Below, one piece after another: positions 49,133 to 61,415 of a stretch of 64,000 bases of DNA. The notes under the pieces are model-generated. The model had not been told where the DNA came from. It worked only from the letters and a program-made list of their open reading frames with translations, and searched no databases. The translations under genes were made by a program, and so were the position numbers. Each line of letters starts with the position of its first letter. Within the stretch, counting starts at the first letter, position 1. The DNA is from Pelodera strongyloides (lineage: Eukaryota; Nematoda; Chromadorea; Rhabditida; Rhabditidae): assembly GCA_036852015.1 (NCBI GenBank), contig JAANDG010000171.1:147001-211000 (forward strand), given 5' to 3'.

Positions 49133-51229
49133 GGGAATGTCAAGCCGGTTTTTCATGTTGGGCTCAAAAAAAGCTTATGTTTTGAAGGTGAGGAAAGTGA
49201 AAATAAAAATAAACAAAAACTTTCATGTAAGAAGAAAAACGATTTCAAACCGCTCCAAAAAACTCCTTCAGTATGGGATTCGAGTCGTGCGGACAAAGCT
49301 AAGCCAAATCTTTGTCCACGGGACGTTTGGATTTACGAGGCTGTTAGATAGCAAAGAAAAAGAGGAGGGCGAGAGAGAAATTTTTTTAAGTCAGCAAAGA
49401 AAAAGAGGAGAGCGCGAGAGAAATGGTGTAAACTACGGTAGTTGTGACAGCGTGTTATAGAATATCTGTGAATCAGGCTTGACATTCGCTTTAAGGGAAC
49501 GGCGACATACTGATCTATGTCTTTCTGTAACAGCTACTCATTTGTATCATCTTGCGTATTTCTGTGGGGAAAAAAATGTACAATTGACTTCCTGTGTCGT
49601 CACACTTATTCAGTTTCATTCTTGTCGTAAATTTAGAAATAACATGATGATGTTAAAAAAGAATCCAGTTAACCGTAATCTAATGATGTGACGTAAAACG
49701 GGAGTATATTTGGGGTGCGCGCTGAGAGCGTATAAGGGTATAAGTTCCCTCGAGGTGGGCTCGTCGGGCTAGTTAGAAGCAGATGCATCTTATTAGATCG
49801 CCAAAGGTTTCTTTACAAACTTGGGTGTGGTTTAAATACTCGTATAATTATTAATTAGCTGACCACTTGAAAGCCACAAGACGTGAATGCTAGCATGCAA
49901 GTGGCATGGTTGCGGTGCCGCTGCCACACGGAAGAGTAGCACGCCGCAATGAAATGGCGCAGAATCCTTACCAGCGCTAACTTCAGCGCGCTTCGACTTA
50001 ACTTCCTGCTATCCCTGAGTCCCTGACTAATGCTCCCTTATTTTTTTCTATAAAGTCCCGTCTGGTTAGATACATCATTTTCAGCAGGCGCACGTGTGTC
50101 ATTTCCATCAAATTAAAAAGACTTCATTAAAGGGAGGAACACACATACATTAAAGGATGGGGTGGTCTGGCTTTCCAATGCAAAATTAAACACCCATTAT
50201 CCTTTGCAAGCGAAAACTGAAATACACCATAAAAGCCAACTCAAACGCACGTAAAAATTTATTACACCACGCCTGTCCGTCTGGGATTTTCGAAATTTTA
50301 TAATTGCATTCATTCATATTCATTGGATATCATTTTTTTTCTACGAGAGTGAATAAATATTTAAACCTTTCGGGTTATATTGGGAGCGTTTGCTAGGACA
50401 TTAAGAATGTATCTACCCTACCTAAAACTACCAAAGAAAACAAGTTATAGCGTGTACGGTTGATATAACCCGCGTAGTCCTCTAAAAATATTGTGGCGCG
50501 GTTACCAGTTAGCGCACTAACATAAGAAGTTTGATTAAATTGCCGCATTTCTGTGAAGCCGTAACCGCGCCGCGCGTCCGAGAGGAAAGTAATGAGTAGT
50601 AATTCCTACACAACTTTTTTTTACTGAAAGATTTTTTACAAATCTAGGCGTTTTAGTTTCGGTCAATATCTAAACTCCGCTTACTGTACCAAGAAAACCC
50701 AACTGTCCGTATGTATATCGTCTATTTATTATAACTCAAAAAAAAACGGATTTAATAGTTTCTTTATAACGTCATTCAGCCGCAGTTATTCCAAGTAAAC
50801 TATAAACTAATAAGAACAAATTAATGCCGTAAATCAAATAAACCATGTTTTCCTTCTTATATCCATAACGTTGACAAAGTTTTAATTTCGTTCGCCTTGT
50901 TTTTCACATTGCTTCCGAATTTTTGCAGGTTGATTGCAAGTAATAAATTGCATTTTATTTCATTCATGGTTTTTTACTGACTTCCGTTCTTTGTTCGGTT
51001 CTGAGTATAAATTTCAGTCGCAAAACTTATTAAACACTCCATTACTCCCCCTCAACTTACTTATGTATATGTAGTTGGAGACAAATTTGTTAGTTGTAGT
51101 ACAGATTGGTGCCAGATTAGCATATTGACATTGTCAGAAACTTATAGTCGTGAACAATTATTGTCTAATTGTCAGTCAGGGTTCGGTAGATATTCGGTTA
51201 CTGTATGTTATATGGTCACATTTTCAGGT
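49133..51229. other. Gene-free stretch upstream of the neuropeptide gene
   Basis: No exon chain found. Two copies of an AAGAAAAAGAGGAG-containing 40-bp segment are at 49355-49425. Confidence 0.5.
51221..51227 (+). promoter_or_regulatory. Acceptor 2 bp before the ATG (possible spliced-leader site)
   Basis: TTTTCAG ends two bases before the neuropeptide start codon. It is either a trans-splice acceptor or the end of a 5' UTR intron. Confidence 0.5.
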
Positions 51230-53633
51230 ATGAAATTCTCCGTGTCTTCTCTAATTTTCTTCTTTTTCGTGCTCTGTCTCTCCGTCAGCTTAACACAAGG
51301 GTATGTTTTTGTTTTTGTTTTTATTTTTGGGTAAGAGATTTTTATTCGTGTTTAGCAATAACATGTAAAGCGGTAAGCCCACATGTTAAAATAAAAACCC
51401 CGGTTTCGCCCCGATCAAGTCCCTCAAAAAATCGGGCCGTGATGGGGGCGAAATTGGGGTTTTTCGACAAATGATCGGGGCGAAATCGGGGTTTTCACTT
51501 TCCTGTGCAAGTTGAAATTGTAGCACTTGAAATAACCGGGACTCGTTGGGTCACTAGGGTTTCAGAAATGGTGCGGAAAATCGGGAGTAGGTGGCAAGAA
51601 AGAAAACGGCGCACCGCTGGCACATCGTTTCCTATGTGATTACTGCACGCATGCGGCGCTGCAAAGTTGCGCGCCGCTCCGCATGCCACGTTTCCTGAGT
51701 GATGAGCTGAGCTCGTTTCCGTGTACTCTGCCTAATCCGCAGTTTTTTATATACTTTCTAAATTTCTGCAAAACTTCCATTTTGTAGAAACGAGGGGCTT
51801 CTTCTAGACACAAAAAAAATGACACCATCTATAATAGACATACAACATCATCACCCAAATTTTGTAGGCGAATTTTTCAATCAAAAAAAGTCTAAAATGT
51901 GTCGATGATGTGATATTCTCTTCTTTTATATTATCTTCATCTTAAATCTTTTTCATTAAATTTGATGAATTGTCAATTTTCTTTAGTAATTACGCTCTAT
52001 CATTATGCAGCAATTCAAAAAATGATTGGGTTCATTACCCCCGCTTGATGAACTATATAGTCATTCATCTCGAACATTAAAAACGAAATTAATGAAGCAG
52101 GAATAAATTTATCGCAGAGAATTTTAATTGAACTTTAGTGAAAAAGCGATATCAGAGGAAAGCGTGCTCTCTCCAATGATGAATATAAGAGAAAAAAACG
52201 TTTAGGCTAACTTCAACATAAAACTTATGCCAGCAAAGACTAACTTGGGATTGAGCGAAAACATGTGCGCGCCAAATTACGACCTTTTTCAAGCACTGTG
52301 TTCGTCAAGCCAATTGAAGTTCTTAACTTTACCTCGGGAAGAGATGACGACGTCTCTTTAATCCTGAATAAAAAATCGTACCCTTTTGAATTTACCCTCC
52401 GCCCTGACAACATGGAAAACAGAAAATCTCGATATGTGCCGGATCAAGTCCCTCAAATAATCAGGCACGGATCGGGCACATATATCGGGGTTTTTTTTTT
52501 GTTAAATAGTTCGGGCGTGTTCCTAAAATGTGCCCGATTTTTTGTGACCGGGCACATTTTGGGACGTGATCGCGCATTATCGGCGTTTTTTGAAGTAATC
52601 GGGCGCATATCGGGGTTCTCCCGAAGATAGTCGGGCACATATCGGAGTTTTCACTTTCCTGTGTAGTAGTCCCTTCAGTTCTAAATATGTGTTGTAATTT
52701 TGGGAAATTTCCGGGACTCCGCCAGTACACCGTAAACAAAGTTGGCATTAGCCAAAAATAATTGTTGTGGAAGCAGCTAATTTTTTTTTTGCGTAGTTTT
52801 TTTGTCGAGTCTCAAGGATGTAGATTGTGGATGAAGAAGGGGTGCATTGAAAATTTAAAGTCTCAATACTGAGAGTTACGGAGGTTTGACCCTTAAAGCG
52901 AAACACCGGCCGGTTTTTGAAACGCATCGTGGACAACTGAATTCTTACGTATCTATGATAAGTTACTCGAAGTTAGCCCGCGTTTTTATTCTAATATATG
53001 TTCATTTGCATAAGTTGCATAATAATTCTAGTGTGCTCGATGTGTTTCAAAAACCGGCCGGTATTTCGCTTTAACCGCTCAACTTTAATACACCAGTCGT
53101 AAAATAACCAACCAACTCTAAAACCAACCTTTGAAAAAAATTTCAGACAAATCGATTCATCGTTCCGTATTTCCGTATTTCCGACAAAAAAAACTCCGAA
53201 AAAAGTAGTAGAGAGAAGTTTTCGTAGCAAACACCTTTTCTCTTACTAATCAGAAAAGCATGCGTGCCCGGTAGAGTCTATTGTGATAACCCAGATTCAG
53301 TACCAGTTAGTGATTCGGTCCCTCTCCCTCACTGGTAATCATCCTCACTGGGAACTAGTCCCACTAGGGAACAAGATAATTATCAATGGGGATCTTGGCG
53401 ATTTGCCAAACTACATCTGTATCTCTAAACCTCTGCATTTCAGGTACTACCTCATCCCCGCCAACGCGCGGCGCGGCAGCTTCTCCAAAAAATCGCTGCG
53501 AAAGCTCGCGTCCACCGGTTCGCGAAACTGCTTCTTCTCGCCGATTAACTGCGTGATCGAACGCGATATGAACGCCTACCGTAAGCTGACCGCCCCATCA
53601 AACTTCTTCCCCGCCGAGCAAGAATACAATTAA
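51230..53633 (+). CDS. Secreted neuropeptide precursor, allatostatin-C-like
   Basis: Three exons join in phase: 51230-51300, 53311-53334, 53444-53633, giving 94 residues. Exon 1 is a signal peptide (MKFSVSSLIFFFFVLCLSVS, then LTQG). The last exon is GC-rich, unlike its surroundings, and carries basic sites (ARR, SKK, LRK, YRK) around GSRNCFFSPINCVIE. CFFSPINC matches the allatostatin-C ring pattern C-[YF]-F-[NS]-P-[IV]-x-C with the same six-residue loop; in arthropods the ring is closed by a disulfide and acts on somatostatin-type receptors. Cleavage at LRK would free a peptide starting LASTGS. Intron 1 (2 kb) holds a family-1 element and two GGGCACATATCGG-type repeats. AATAAA at 53938-53943. 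The signal peptide plus phase agreement support the model; the family call rests on the short ring mot​if. Confidence 0.7.
51395..51515. repeat. Repeat with ATCGGGG motifs, family E
   Basis: GATCAAGTCCCTCAAAAAAT and GGGGTTTTCACTTTCCTGTG are shared with 52440-52670; the latter end recurs at 61840-61880. Confidence 0.75.
52440..52670. repeat. Repeat with GGGCACATATCGG motifs, family E
   Basis: GATCAAGTCCCTCAAATAAT at the left, CGGGCACATATCGGAGTTTT and CACTTTCCTGTGTAG at the right, several TCGGGC motifs between. Intron 1 of the neuropeptide gene. Confidence 0.75.
52893..53074. repeat. Inverted-repeat element, family 1
   Basis: TTAAAGCGAAACACCGGCCG and CCGGCCGGTATTTCGCTTTA; one of the best preserved copies. 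Confidence 0.95.
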
Positions 53634-54620
53634 TCGATAATAGCGCCATATCGATTTTTGGCGGTAAGCCTAAGCTATCGACTGGTGAAGCGCGTCTATA
53701 GCAGAGAGCCAGTACAATTAATTTAAAAATAATTTACGTAATATCTCAAGCTAACATAAGATCTCATATACATTACAAAATGTGCATAATACCCCGCTTT
53801 ACCTACCCTCTGTGATTCTGACTATAACATGTGCATCTTATTCTAACAGTAAATTATTTTCACACAAATGTGCGTAGGCTGCTTGTATTGCGTGAAATAT
53901 ATCTCTCGTCACTTAGACCTTACTTTTCTTATTTATTAATAAAGTTGACACCGCGTTTCCTTTATTAGCTTGTGCTACTATGCAGTTGACGGTACTGTTG
54001 TGATAGCGACACGGAAATAAAACCATTTTGTTGCTTTTTCTAACCACTCACAGGTTTACATTCCACCATTCTGAACTGAGCCCCTTAAATCGATAGGAAA
54101 ATCTAGACACCTAAGCACCACAATAATACGATACACATGCGTTTTTCTGAATCTGAAGTCTGAAGACGCTCTTTGCAAACCAATTTATCATAAAAACAAC
54201 GCAAAACAACAGCACAAGCAACAATTATAACAATGAATCATTGCAAAGATTTTATAATTGAGATGCAAACTTAAAAATAAATCCTGGGTAATAATTAACA
54301 TTATCAGAAACTGACTGCCATTTTTCACCAGATAACAAACTAATAAAGTAAATAGATGAAAGCTATCAGTGTGTGTAGATCAAAATAGGGTATAATAAAC
54401 TACAAGCAACTTCAGATCAACGGTGTATAATTAGGTGCAAATGGGCTGAAAATTCTCGTGCGGTGGAAAAATTTAAAGGGGTGCAACACATAAAGTCCAA
54501 TGCTTATAAGAGAACAAAAGAAATCGCTAGAAGATCTCTATTATGAGCAAGCATGTGCAAACATAAACAAACTGACAATCTGTGATAATTCCTTCATAGA
54601 TCGGATGGTGAAGTATTCAA
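53634..54620. other. Intergenic stretch between convergent neuropeptide and cct-4 genes
   Basis: AT-rich, with the neuropeptide gene's AATAAA at 53938-53943. No exon seen. Confidence 0.6.
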
Positions 54621-55761
54621 TTAGCGAACAGCCATGACCTGAAAATATATTGTTTAAGTAAACTAGTTTAGAATTAAAGAAAAATACCGGCCGGTTTTGA
54701 AACACATCTCAAGTACTTGCATTTCTATGCATTTATGCAAAGTGGGGCCTAGTTTTATTCAAATGTTTGCTCATTTGCATATGCTGCATAAGAAAGTAAG
54801 TGTATGCAATGCGTTTCAAAAACCGGCCGGTATTTCGCTTTAAGTAAACAGAAAACGGAGTACGAGTAAGTACGGAAAACACCGCGTCCGCTCGTTATTC
54901 ATTTATAACGTATTCAGTCAGCAGACCTCATAGCCTCACACCTCACAAACAAACGCATATTATATTTCAATGGAACATATACACATTAATGTTTAATGAA
55001 AATAGCGCGTGACTCCCGAACGTACTCCATAAATTCAAACTAAATTTTCAACGCGGAAGCTCAATTCAATAAGGCACAGGGCTAACATACAAAGCTCAAT
55101 TCCATGCATTGTAAATTAAATAAAGGGAACTCAACGATATTCATTCATAAACTGTTATTCATTCTAAAAAAATTAATGCATATTTTTCCCACAAAAAGTT
55201 GCTCGGCCATAAATAATAAATACGAAGTTGCGAAGTAGACTATGGGACGTATTAAAGATGAATGAAACAATATATTCATAATTTTTTTGAGGTAATGTAC
55301 GAATACTCACATAAATTTGCTCAAGATAATTAAAACCATGGCCATTCAATTGATGCTTGTCAACCTTTCATCATATTGATGCACACATTTTATGTGTTAA
55401 TAAATATTGAAATATTTAATAAAACAGTGGTAGTACTCACAATATCATCAATTTTGAGAATGGAGCGCACACACTCGGCAGCCTGCTTGATGGCAGAGAG
55501 AGTGACCAACAGAGGCTGGAGCACATTCTCCTCACGGATATCAGTCACGTAGCCCTGAACAAGAAATCAGAAATAAAGTACTCCAAACACGATCAACTGG
55601 CTAATAAGAAGAAGAATCCGTAGCACACACTAACCATATAAAGAACTATTTCAAACGAGAAAAATAAAGCAACGAAACACATGGCACCTCATGAAGTTCA
55701 CGGTAGCAAAACTATGCATGTAGGCACCGAAAAGGTTACCTTTCGCACGTAGGCAAAAAAC

Positions 55762-55845
<84 letters not shown>

Positions 55846-58800
55846 CACCAAAAAGGTTACCTTTCGCACGTTGACTCCATAATCGGTCTTTCCGTTAGCG
55901 TGCTGGGCGCGCAGTTCGGTGACAGTATGAATGGCCGAGAGACCGGCATTCTCAGCAAGGGTATACGGAACCTAAAACACGACTATTTTTTATTTACGAT
56001 CAAACAAACTAATGGGCAGACTTGGTAGGCCTTTTTTCTAATAATCAGTTCTACAGAATACGCTACAGAAACGTATAATAATGGTTCAGGTAAACATTGA
56101 GTTCATATTCTATGAAGTTATCTTCTTTCAACTGACGAGATCCAGGGCATCGGCGAATCCCCTCCAGCAGTACTGCTCGGCTCCGGCCTGTTGTTGAGCA
56201 AGTTGACGAAGACGGACGGCCACTTCCATCTCGGGCGCACCACCACCTAAACAAGTCATTCAATTATAAAGGTTTATTGATAAAAACGAGAAGTACAAAA
56301 TAACAAGGTAAGCGAGAAAATAAGAACCAGGTCCCACAGAGTAAAGGGTTGAGTCCTTTACTTACGACTGCAGAATGATGCGAGCACATTTGGGTGAGGT
56401 GAAACGTGAAACCAAGCAAATTCAAGTCTAAATCCTTAGCGATTGTAAAAGCGAAATACCGACCGGTTTTGGAAACGCATCGTGGTTCATACGTTCATAC
56501 GATTTATGCTAATTTAATATGCTCATTTGCATATGCATAAGCTTCATAAGAATGTTGGTGCACCCTACGCGTTTCAAAAACCGGCCAATATTTCGCATTA
56601 AACATAAAGGTAAGCACTGTACCTGGCAGAAGTGCCTTCTTCTTGATGAGGCACCTAATCACACAGAGTGCGTCATGGAGAGAGCGGTCCGCCTCCTCCA
56701 ACACCAGTTTGTTGGATCCCCTGAGGAGGATAGAGACCGCCTGACCGGGGTTTTGCACTCCAGTCACCTTAAATTAATAATCGTCATAATATAGCATAAA
56801 ATAGTAACAAAATAAAAACATTCCTAGAGTCACGCGAACCATATAAAGACTACACCGTTAGAAGAACACAGTCACAGTCCACGTAAAAAAATGTATCCAC
56901 ATGTTTCTGGGAGAATGATTCACTAGTATGAAAAATTTCGCTTTTGTTCTTTTTCAGAATACAGTATTCAATATAAAACGCATCGAATTCACAACAACGA
57001 CTGCCGTTCACGTTCTCCACGAGCCAACGACAGCAAGTTTAAAATCCAAAACAATCTGCATGAGTCCAAACGTAAAGCCGCAAGGACCTCTAGTAACATA
57101 TCTTGTCTTTTACCTTGATCACCTTTCCGTCTCCTCCGGTCGAGATTTCCTCCACTAGGTCGGCAGTTCCAAGAGATTCGGCAACAAAATGGTCCACCGA
57201 CGCCACTGGACGGCATCCAAGTAGCTGGAAGAAGAAATAAAGGTATCACAATTACAGATATGAAAAAAAAAATCAAACAAAATTTCCATTGAGAGCCGCA
57301 ATAAAAAATTAGTTAAAACTAAAAAATTCTTTATTTTAGATAGGTACACTAGTTTCTCAGTAGCAAGCTACCACCGCATTAGAAGCTTGAATGTGTCTAG
57401 CCTGTGCGCATTTCTCCAACTCCCTCTTTCCTATTATTCCATTGGTTTAGATTTCTTGTGCTCACTTATTTTGTAAATAAAGCCATTATTATTTGGGGAC
57501 AGCGTTCAACGAAATCACAATCTGTAAAGGATACCTTGGAATAGAATTCAATGTCTTCGCGCTCGATGTCCTTGACGACCATAATCTTCATTTTAGCCAG
57601 GAAATGCAACGACATCTCGGAAACGGCATCTCTACAAAGGGAAATTGAATGAATACGGACATAAACTTAGCCCGTGTTTACATTTCGTCGCGTGCCAACG
57701 AGCACAGGAAACTCAAAGGCACGTATCCTGAAGAGTCAAGGTTCAAGTGAATAGCAGGTCACCTTCCTAGACAACCTAGACTCCGTTGTTCTTTTTAATT
57801 TATGTTTTTTTACCGTTTGCTGTTTTACCTATTTACTTACTTGATTATTATAACAGATTTACATACACGAAAATTAAAAAGCAACTAGCCCGCCAGAATA
57901 ATATAAAAACAGAAAGTGAATCCCCAACACCCTTTACCTGAGAATGCTCTTCTGTATGAGCAGGACATTGCATCCGGCCTTCTTGATCTGCTTACACAGG
58001 TCGAGTAGATAGGTTCTCTCCTCCTTGAGGGCACGGTCCATCTGAGCGTAGTCGGAGATGATCACTTGGTTTTCCATCTGAAATATACTGGTAATCAGCC
58101 CACACTTCACACTACACAACACAGACAACATTTCACAAAGACCAGTTAAAGCGAAATACCGGCAGGTTTTTCAGTTCGTAGTCTACAATACTGCCACTAC
58201 GCTATGGCGGTAGTTTCGGATTGCACAGGAGGCTGATAACAGACGAGTGCTATTAAGACGGCAAATCCTATGATAATTTGAAAATGTCCAGTGGCTGCAA
58301 AGGGGCACACTAGACACCCTTCAAATTTTCCCAATAAAAACTGAACATATTTTTTTTCTCTACTTTCTACTTATTTGTTTGTTTTCTTGTATTGTTTTCA
58401 TTAAAAAAAGTTGTTGAACTACCTTTGACGAAAATCCCAAACCGGGTGGTGGTATTTCGCTTTAACTATAAACAACTATGCGACTATGTGTGGGGGGGAG
58501 AAACTCCAGAAACTCAACAAACATTCAGAAACTCCAGAAAATCAAAACAAACATCAGTCTTGGGTGCGCTGAGCTGGAACTGGATCAGTCCAATCTTGGC
58601 CTTCTCAACCCTGGTTGGGCCTCCTCTTCCCATGGTCTTTTGATCAATCAGGGCACCTTCAATGAGTTCAGACTCCTCGACCGTGTCACCGAGCTTCTTC
58701 ACGATCTTGATCATCTGGAAAAAATGACGTTGCGAAATTTTATAAAAAAATGACGTTGCGAAATTGAATAATTCCGATTACAATGTGGAAGCAAACGACA

Positions 58801-61415
58801 CTGTAACACACAACCCACATAAAGAACATAGTATAGTCAACTAGACAATAAAAGAAAAACAGCTCAACTATGCCATCCCAAATTTCAGCTTATTCCAAAA
58901 TGTGAGCTCTCCCGCTCTCCGTGCGAATTGGTGCGTAATATTACGCATTCGCATAACCACCTATTGAGTTGGTCAGACCAATCGCTAAAGCAAATCAGCT
59001 AATTTGTATATTTGACTACAAACTACAACGTATCATTACTAAATTCCAAACAGCTGTCCTTATTACGTGCTGCTGTCCAAAAATGCCCAAACTCACATTC
59101 AGATTGACATTGTCATCTCTTGCCGGATCTATGATCTTCTTGACCGCATTCACAGCCATTGGGGCGAGCAACCACGAATGTTGAGAAACAACCTTAAAGA
59201 CGATGTTACTTTACAAATAAGCAAATCTTCCAAGGTCATAGTATTTACTACTGAGCAAGGAACCTTCCGTATTGTTGTTGCCCAGTATTTCGCTTTACAT
59301 TTTTTATGTATTTGTTGTTCACGCTGTATTATTTCGCTTTTGCTCTTTTCAGAATTAAGTATTCAATAATAATAACTGAGGACTGAGTACGCGAGTAAAT
59401 TTTCCTATTCGACAACTCGAATTCAATATCAATCTTCACAACGCTTTCTTTCAAAGGTTTAAATCTATAATCTATTAAAGCATAAGGGTAACAAACCGTC
59501 GTCACAAATCAGAGACGTTGAATAATCGGTTGAAACTGGGAATACACATAAATACCCACCTTGCTGTTTAGTGATGTTGTAGCCATCTTAATCAATAGTT
59601 CGTCATCATTCAGGTCGACGGGACTGCTCATGTCCTCGAGAATCTTTTCTGCTTGAAGAGCGGCACGTTGGAAGGACTCGCTGATGGTGGTAGGGTGGAT
59701 TCCTAGAATACAATGATTTACACAGAAATTATGACACGAATGAAACCTACTACCTACTGTTGATACTTCCCGAAAATTCAACGTACGCATGGGTTTGTGT
59801 CAAAAACTCTAGTTAAATTTAGAATAGAAACTGGCTTCTGGCTTCCAGAACACCCGCACTCCGGGACAACAATGGTTAGGTTAAGATGTTTGAATCCATG
59901 ATCAATTTGAATCAACATCCGTATCTATATCCATCAACGCGTACATAAATAACACGCATATAAGGAAATGAGGATTAACTCTATCGAGAGCATCGTCCCT
60001 TTCCCGTCCCCGTCTAATTATGTTGCCTATCAAATACCGACGCGTATTCCTATGTAATATCTTTAAACAAGCATTTTTAACTAGTAAAATAGTGAACTAA
60101 ACTAACCCTTAGCGAGCAAGTTCTGTGCTGCATCGAGAAGAGCGCCGGCAATCACTACAACAGTCGTGGTTCCGTCTCCAGCTTCAATATCCTGAGCCTT
60201 CGACAACTCGACCAACTGAAAGGAACAATTATCAATTATCAGGGTGATAGCCTAATTGCCGCCTGGGAAGCCCACCAAAGAATTACCTAGCTAGTTGCAT
60301 ATAAAACACTGTCGGGTTGGCTATTACAGGTATCAGCCCCACCTCAAGCAGAAGGTATGGCATAACAAAAATCTCACTAAACCTAAGCAAATATTGATGC
60401 ATATTGATTGATCATATTGATATCATATGATATGATATGATATGATATCATATCATATTGATAATATTGATGCACACATTTTGTGTCAATAAATATTTAA
60501 TATTTAAAGTTACCGGTGATTTTCATTATGTCAATAGTTAATAATTACATGCTAATTAGCAAATATAGAAAAAAATCAAGCGCGAGGTACAAAAGAATGA
60601 CGCTCCATACATCATCTTTTACACAATGAGCGCTTAATGTCGAGCAATTTGTCATCTGGAACTCGCCGCCTACTGCTCAGGAACTCAGCGGAACATGTCA
60701 TAAGCAAACATTGAATCTGTAGCTCTTGAAGCGTAAAAGAAATTAAATTAATGTCACTCACCATTTTAGCTGTTGGGTGGATGACAGACATCTGATTGAG
60801 AATAGTGGCGCCGTCGTTAGTAATGGTGACATCTCCATTGCCGGACTGAATCATTTTGTCCATTCCACGAGGACCCAGGGATGTGCGCACTGCATCAGCC
60901 ACTGCCTGAACAAATCAAATCAATAAGGATACACGAACAAATATTCTGAATTCTGAATGTGCAGGTTTAAAGAGGGGTCCGCTTTACTTCGGGGAACACT
61001 GAATAAAGCATTCATATATAAACGCACATGGAACAGTGCGCCCATATATTATACATGTGTCTCAGCATAAAACACATGAATGCAGCTGCTCAATACGCAG
61101 TTCACAAATCACCTGACAAACGGCTTTGTGCTACAACGCTTTCAAAACGAAAATAAAAGTTCACCTTTGCGGCAACGATGTTGCTGTTTCTCACTGATGC
61201 GGGCTTATCCTTGTCCTAAACAAACAAGGTTGGCTGAGACGAATACAAAATGGTTTGGAGGTCACCTATGAGAAATGATCCTTTGTAGCTCATATATAGG
61301 CACTATATTTGCATAGAACATGCCAGAAGTGGATTACCTGGAAACTGCGCTCAGCTCCAGAAGCCGAGGCCCTCTTCATTCCAGGGACAGACATAGACGC
61401 TGCCTTTGCTGCCAT
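54621..61415 (-). CDS. cct-4: Chaperonin-containing T-complex subunit 4 (CCT delta)
   Basis: Fifteen exons, all in phase: 61415-61338, 61215-61165, 60905-60762, 60215-60107, 59702-59560, 59192-59097, 58714-58553, 58077-57938, 57631-57535, 57224-57114, 56767-56623, 56246-56137, 55971-55861, 55554-55441, 54638-54621. The product is 542 residues, the usual length. Group II chaperonin motifs are in place: [37 protein letters not shown] (nucleotide binding), [94 protein letters not shown] and [16 protein letters not shown] is the cytosolic double-ring ATPase that folds actin and tubulin. The last exon is only 18 nt (VMAVR and stop). Introns carry family-1 elements (54674-54843, 56446-56602, 58146-58465), an arm of the HSP20-intron repeat (60639-60738) and an (AT)n tract flanked by a copy of the exon-13 donor. 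Confidence 0.97.
54674..54843. repeat. Inverted-repeat element, family 1
   Basis: Left TTAAAGAAAAATACCGGCCG, right CCGGCCGGTATTTCGCTTTA, in the last cct-4 intron. Confidence 0.9.
55732..55870. repeat. (AT)n tract bounded by duplicated splice-donor sequence
   Basis: About 35 AT units at 55771-55840. AAAAGGTTACCTTTCGCACG occurs on both sides (55732-55751 and 55851-55870). The right copy contains the real donor of cct-4 exon 55971-55861; the left copy repeats the last ten exon bases and donor. Confidence 0.95.
56446..56602. repeat. Inverted-repeat element, family 1
   Basis: AAAAGCGAAATACCGACCGG and CCGGCCAATATTTCGCATTA; fills nearly half of the cct-4 intron 56622-56247. Confidence 0.9.
58146..58465. 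repeat. Long variant bounded by family-1 termini
   Basis: TTAAAGCGAAATACCGGCAG at the left and GGTGGTATTTCGCTTTAA at the right, but the 280-bp interior is unlike other copies (includes CTACTACGC-free, T-rich sequence). In the cct-4 intron 58552-58078 side. Confidence 0.7.
60639..60738. repeat. Single arm of the HSP20-intron inverted repeat
   Basis: GTCGAGCAATTTGTCATCTG through GCGGAACATGTCATAAGCAA and CTTGAAGCGTAAAA match 32450-32575; lies in a cct-4 intron just before exon 60905-60762 ends. Confidence 0.9.
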
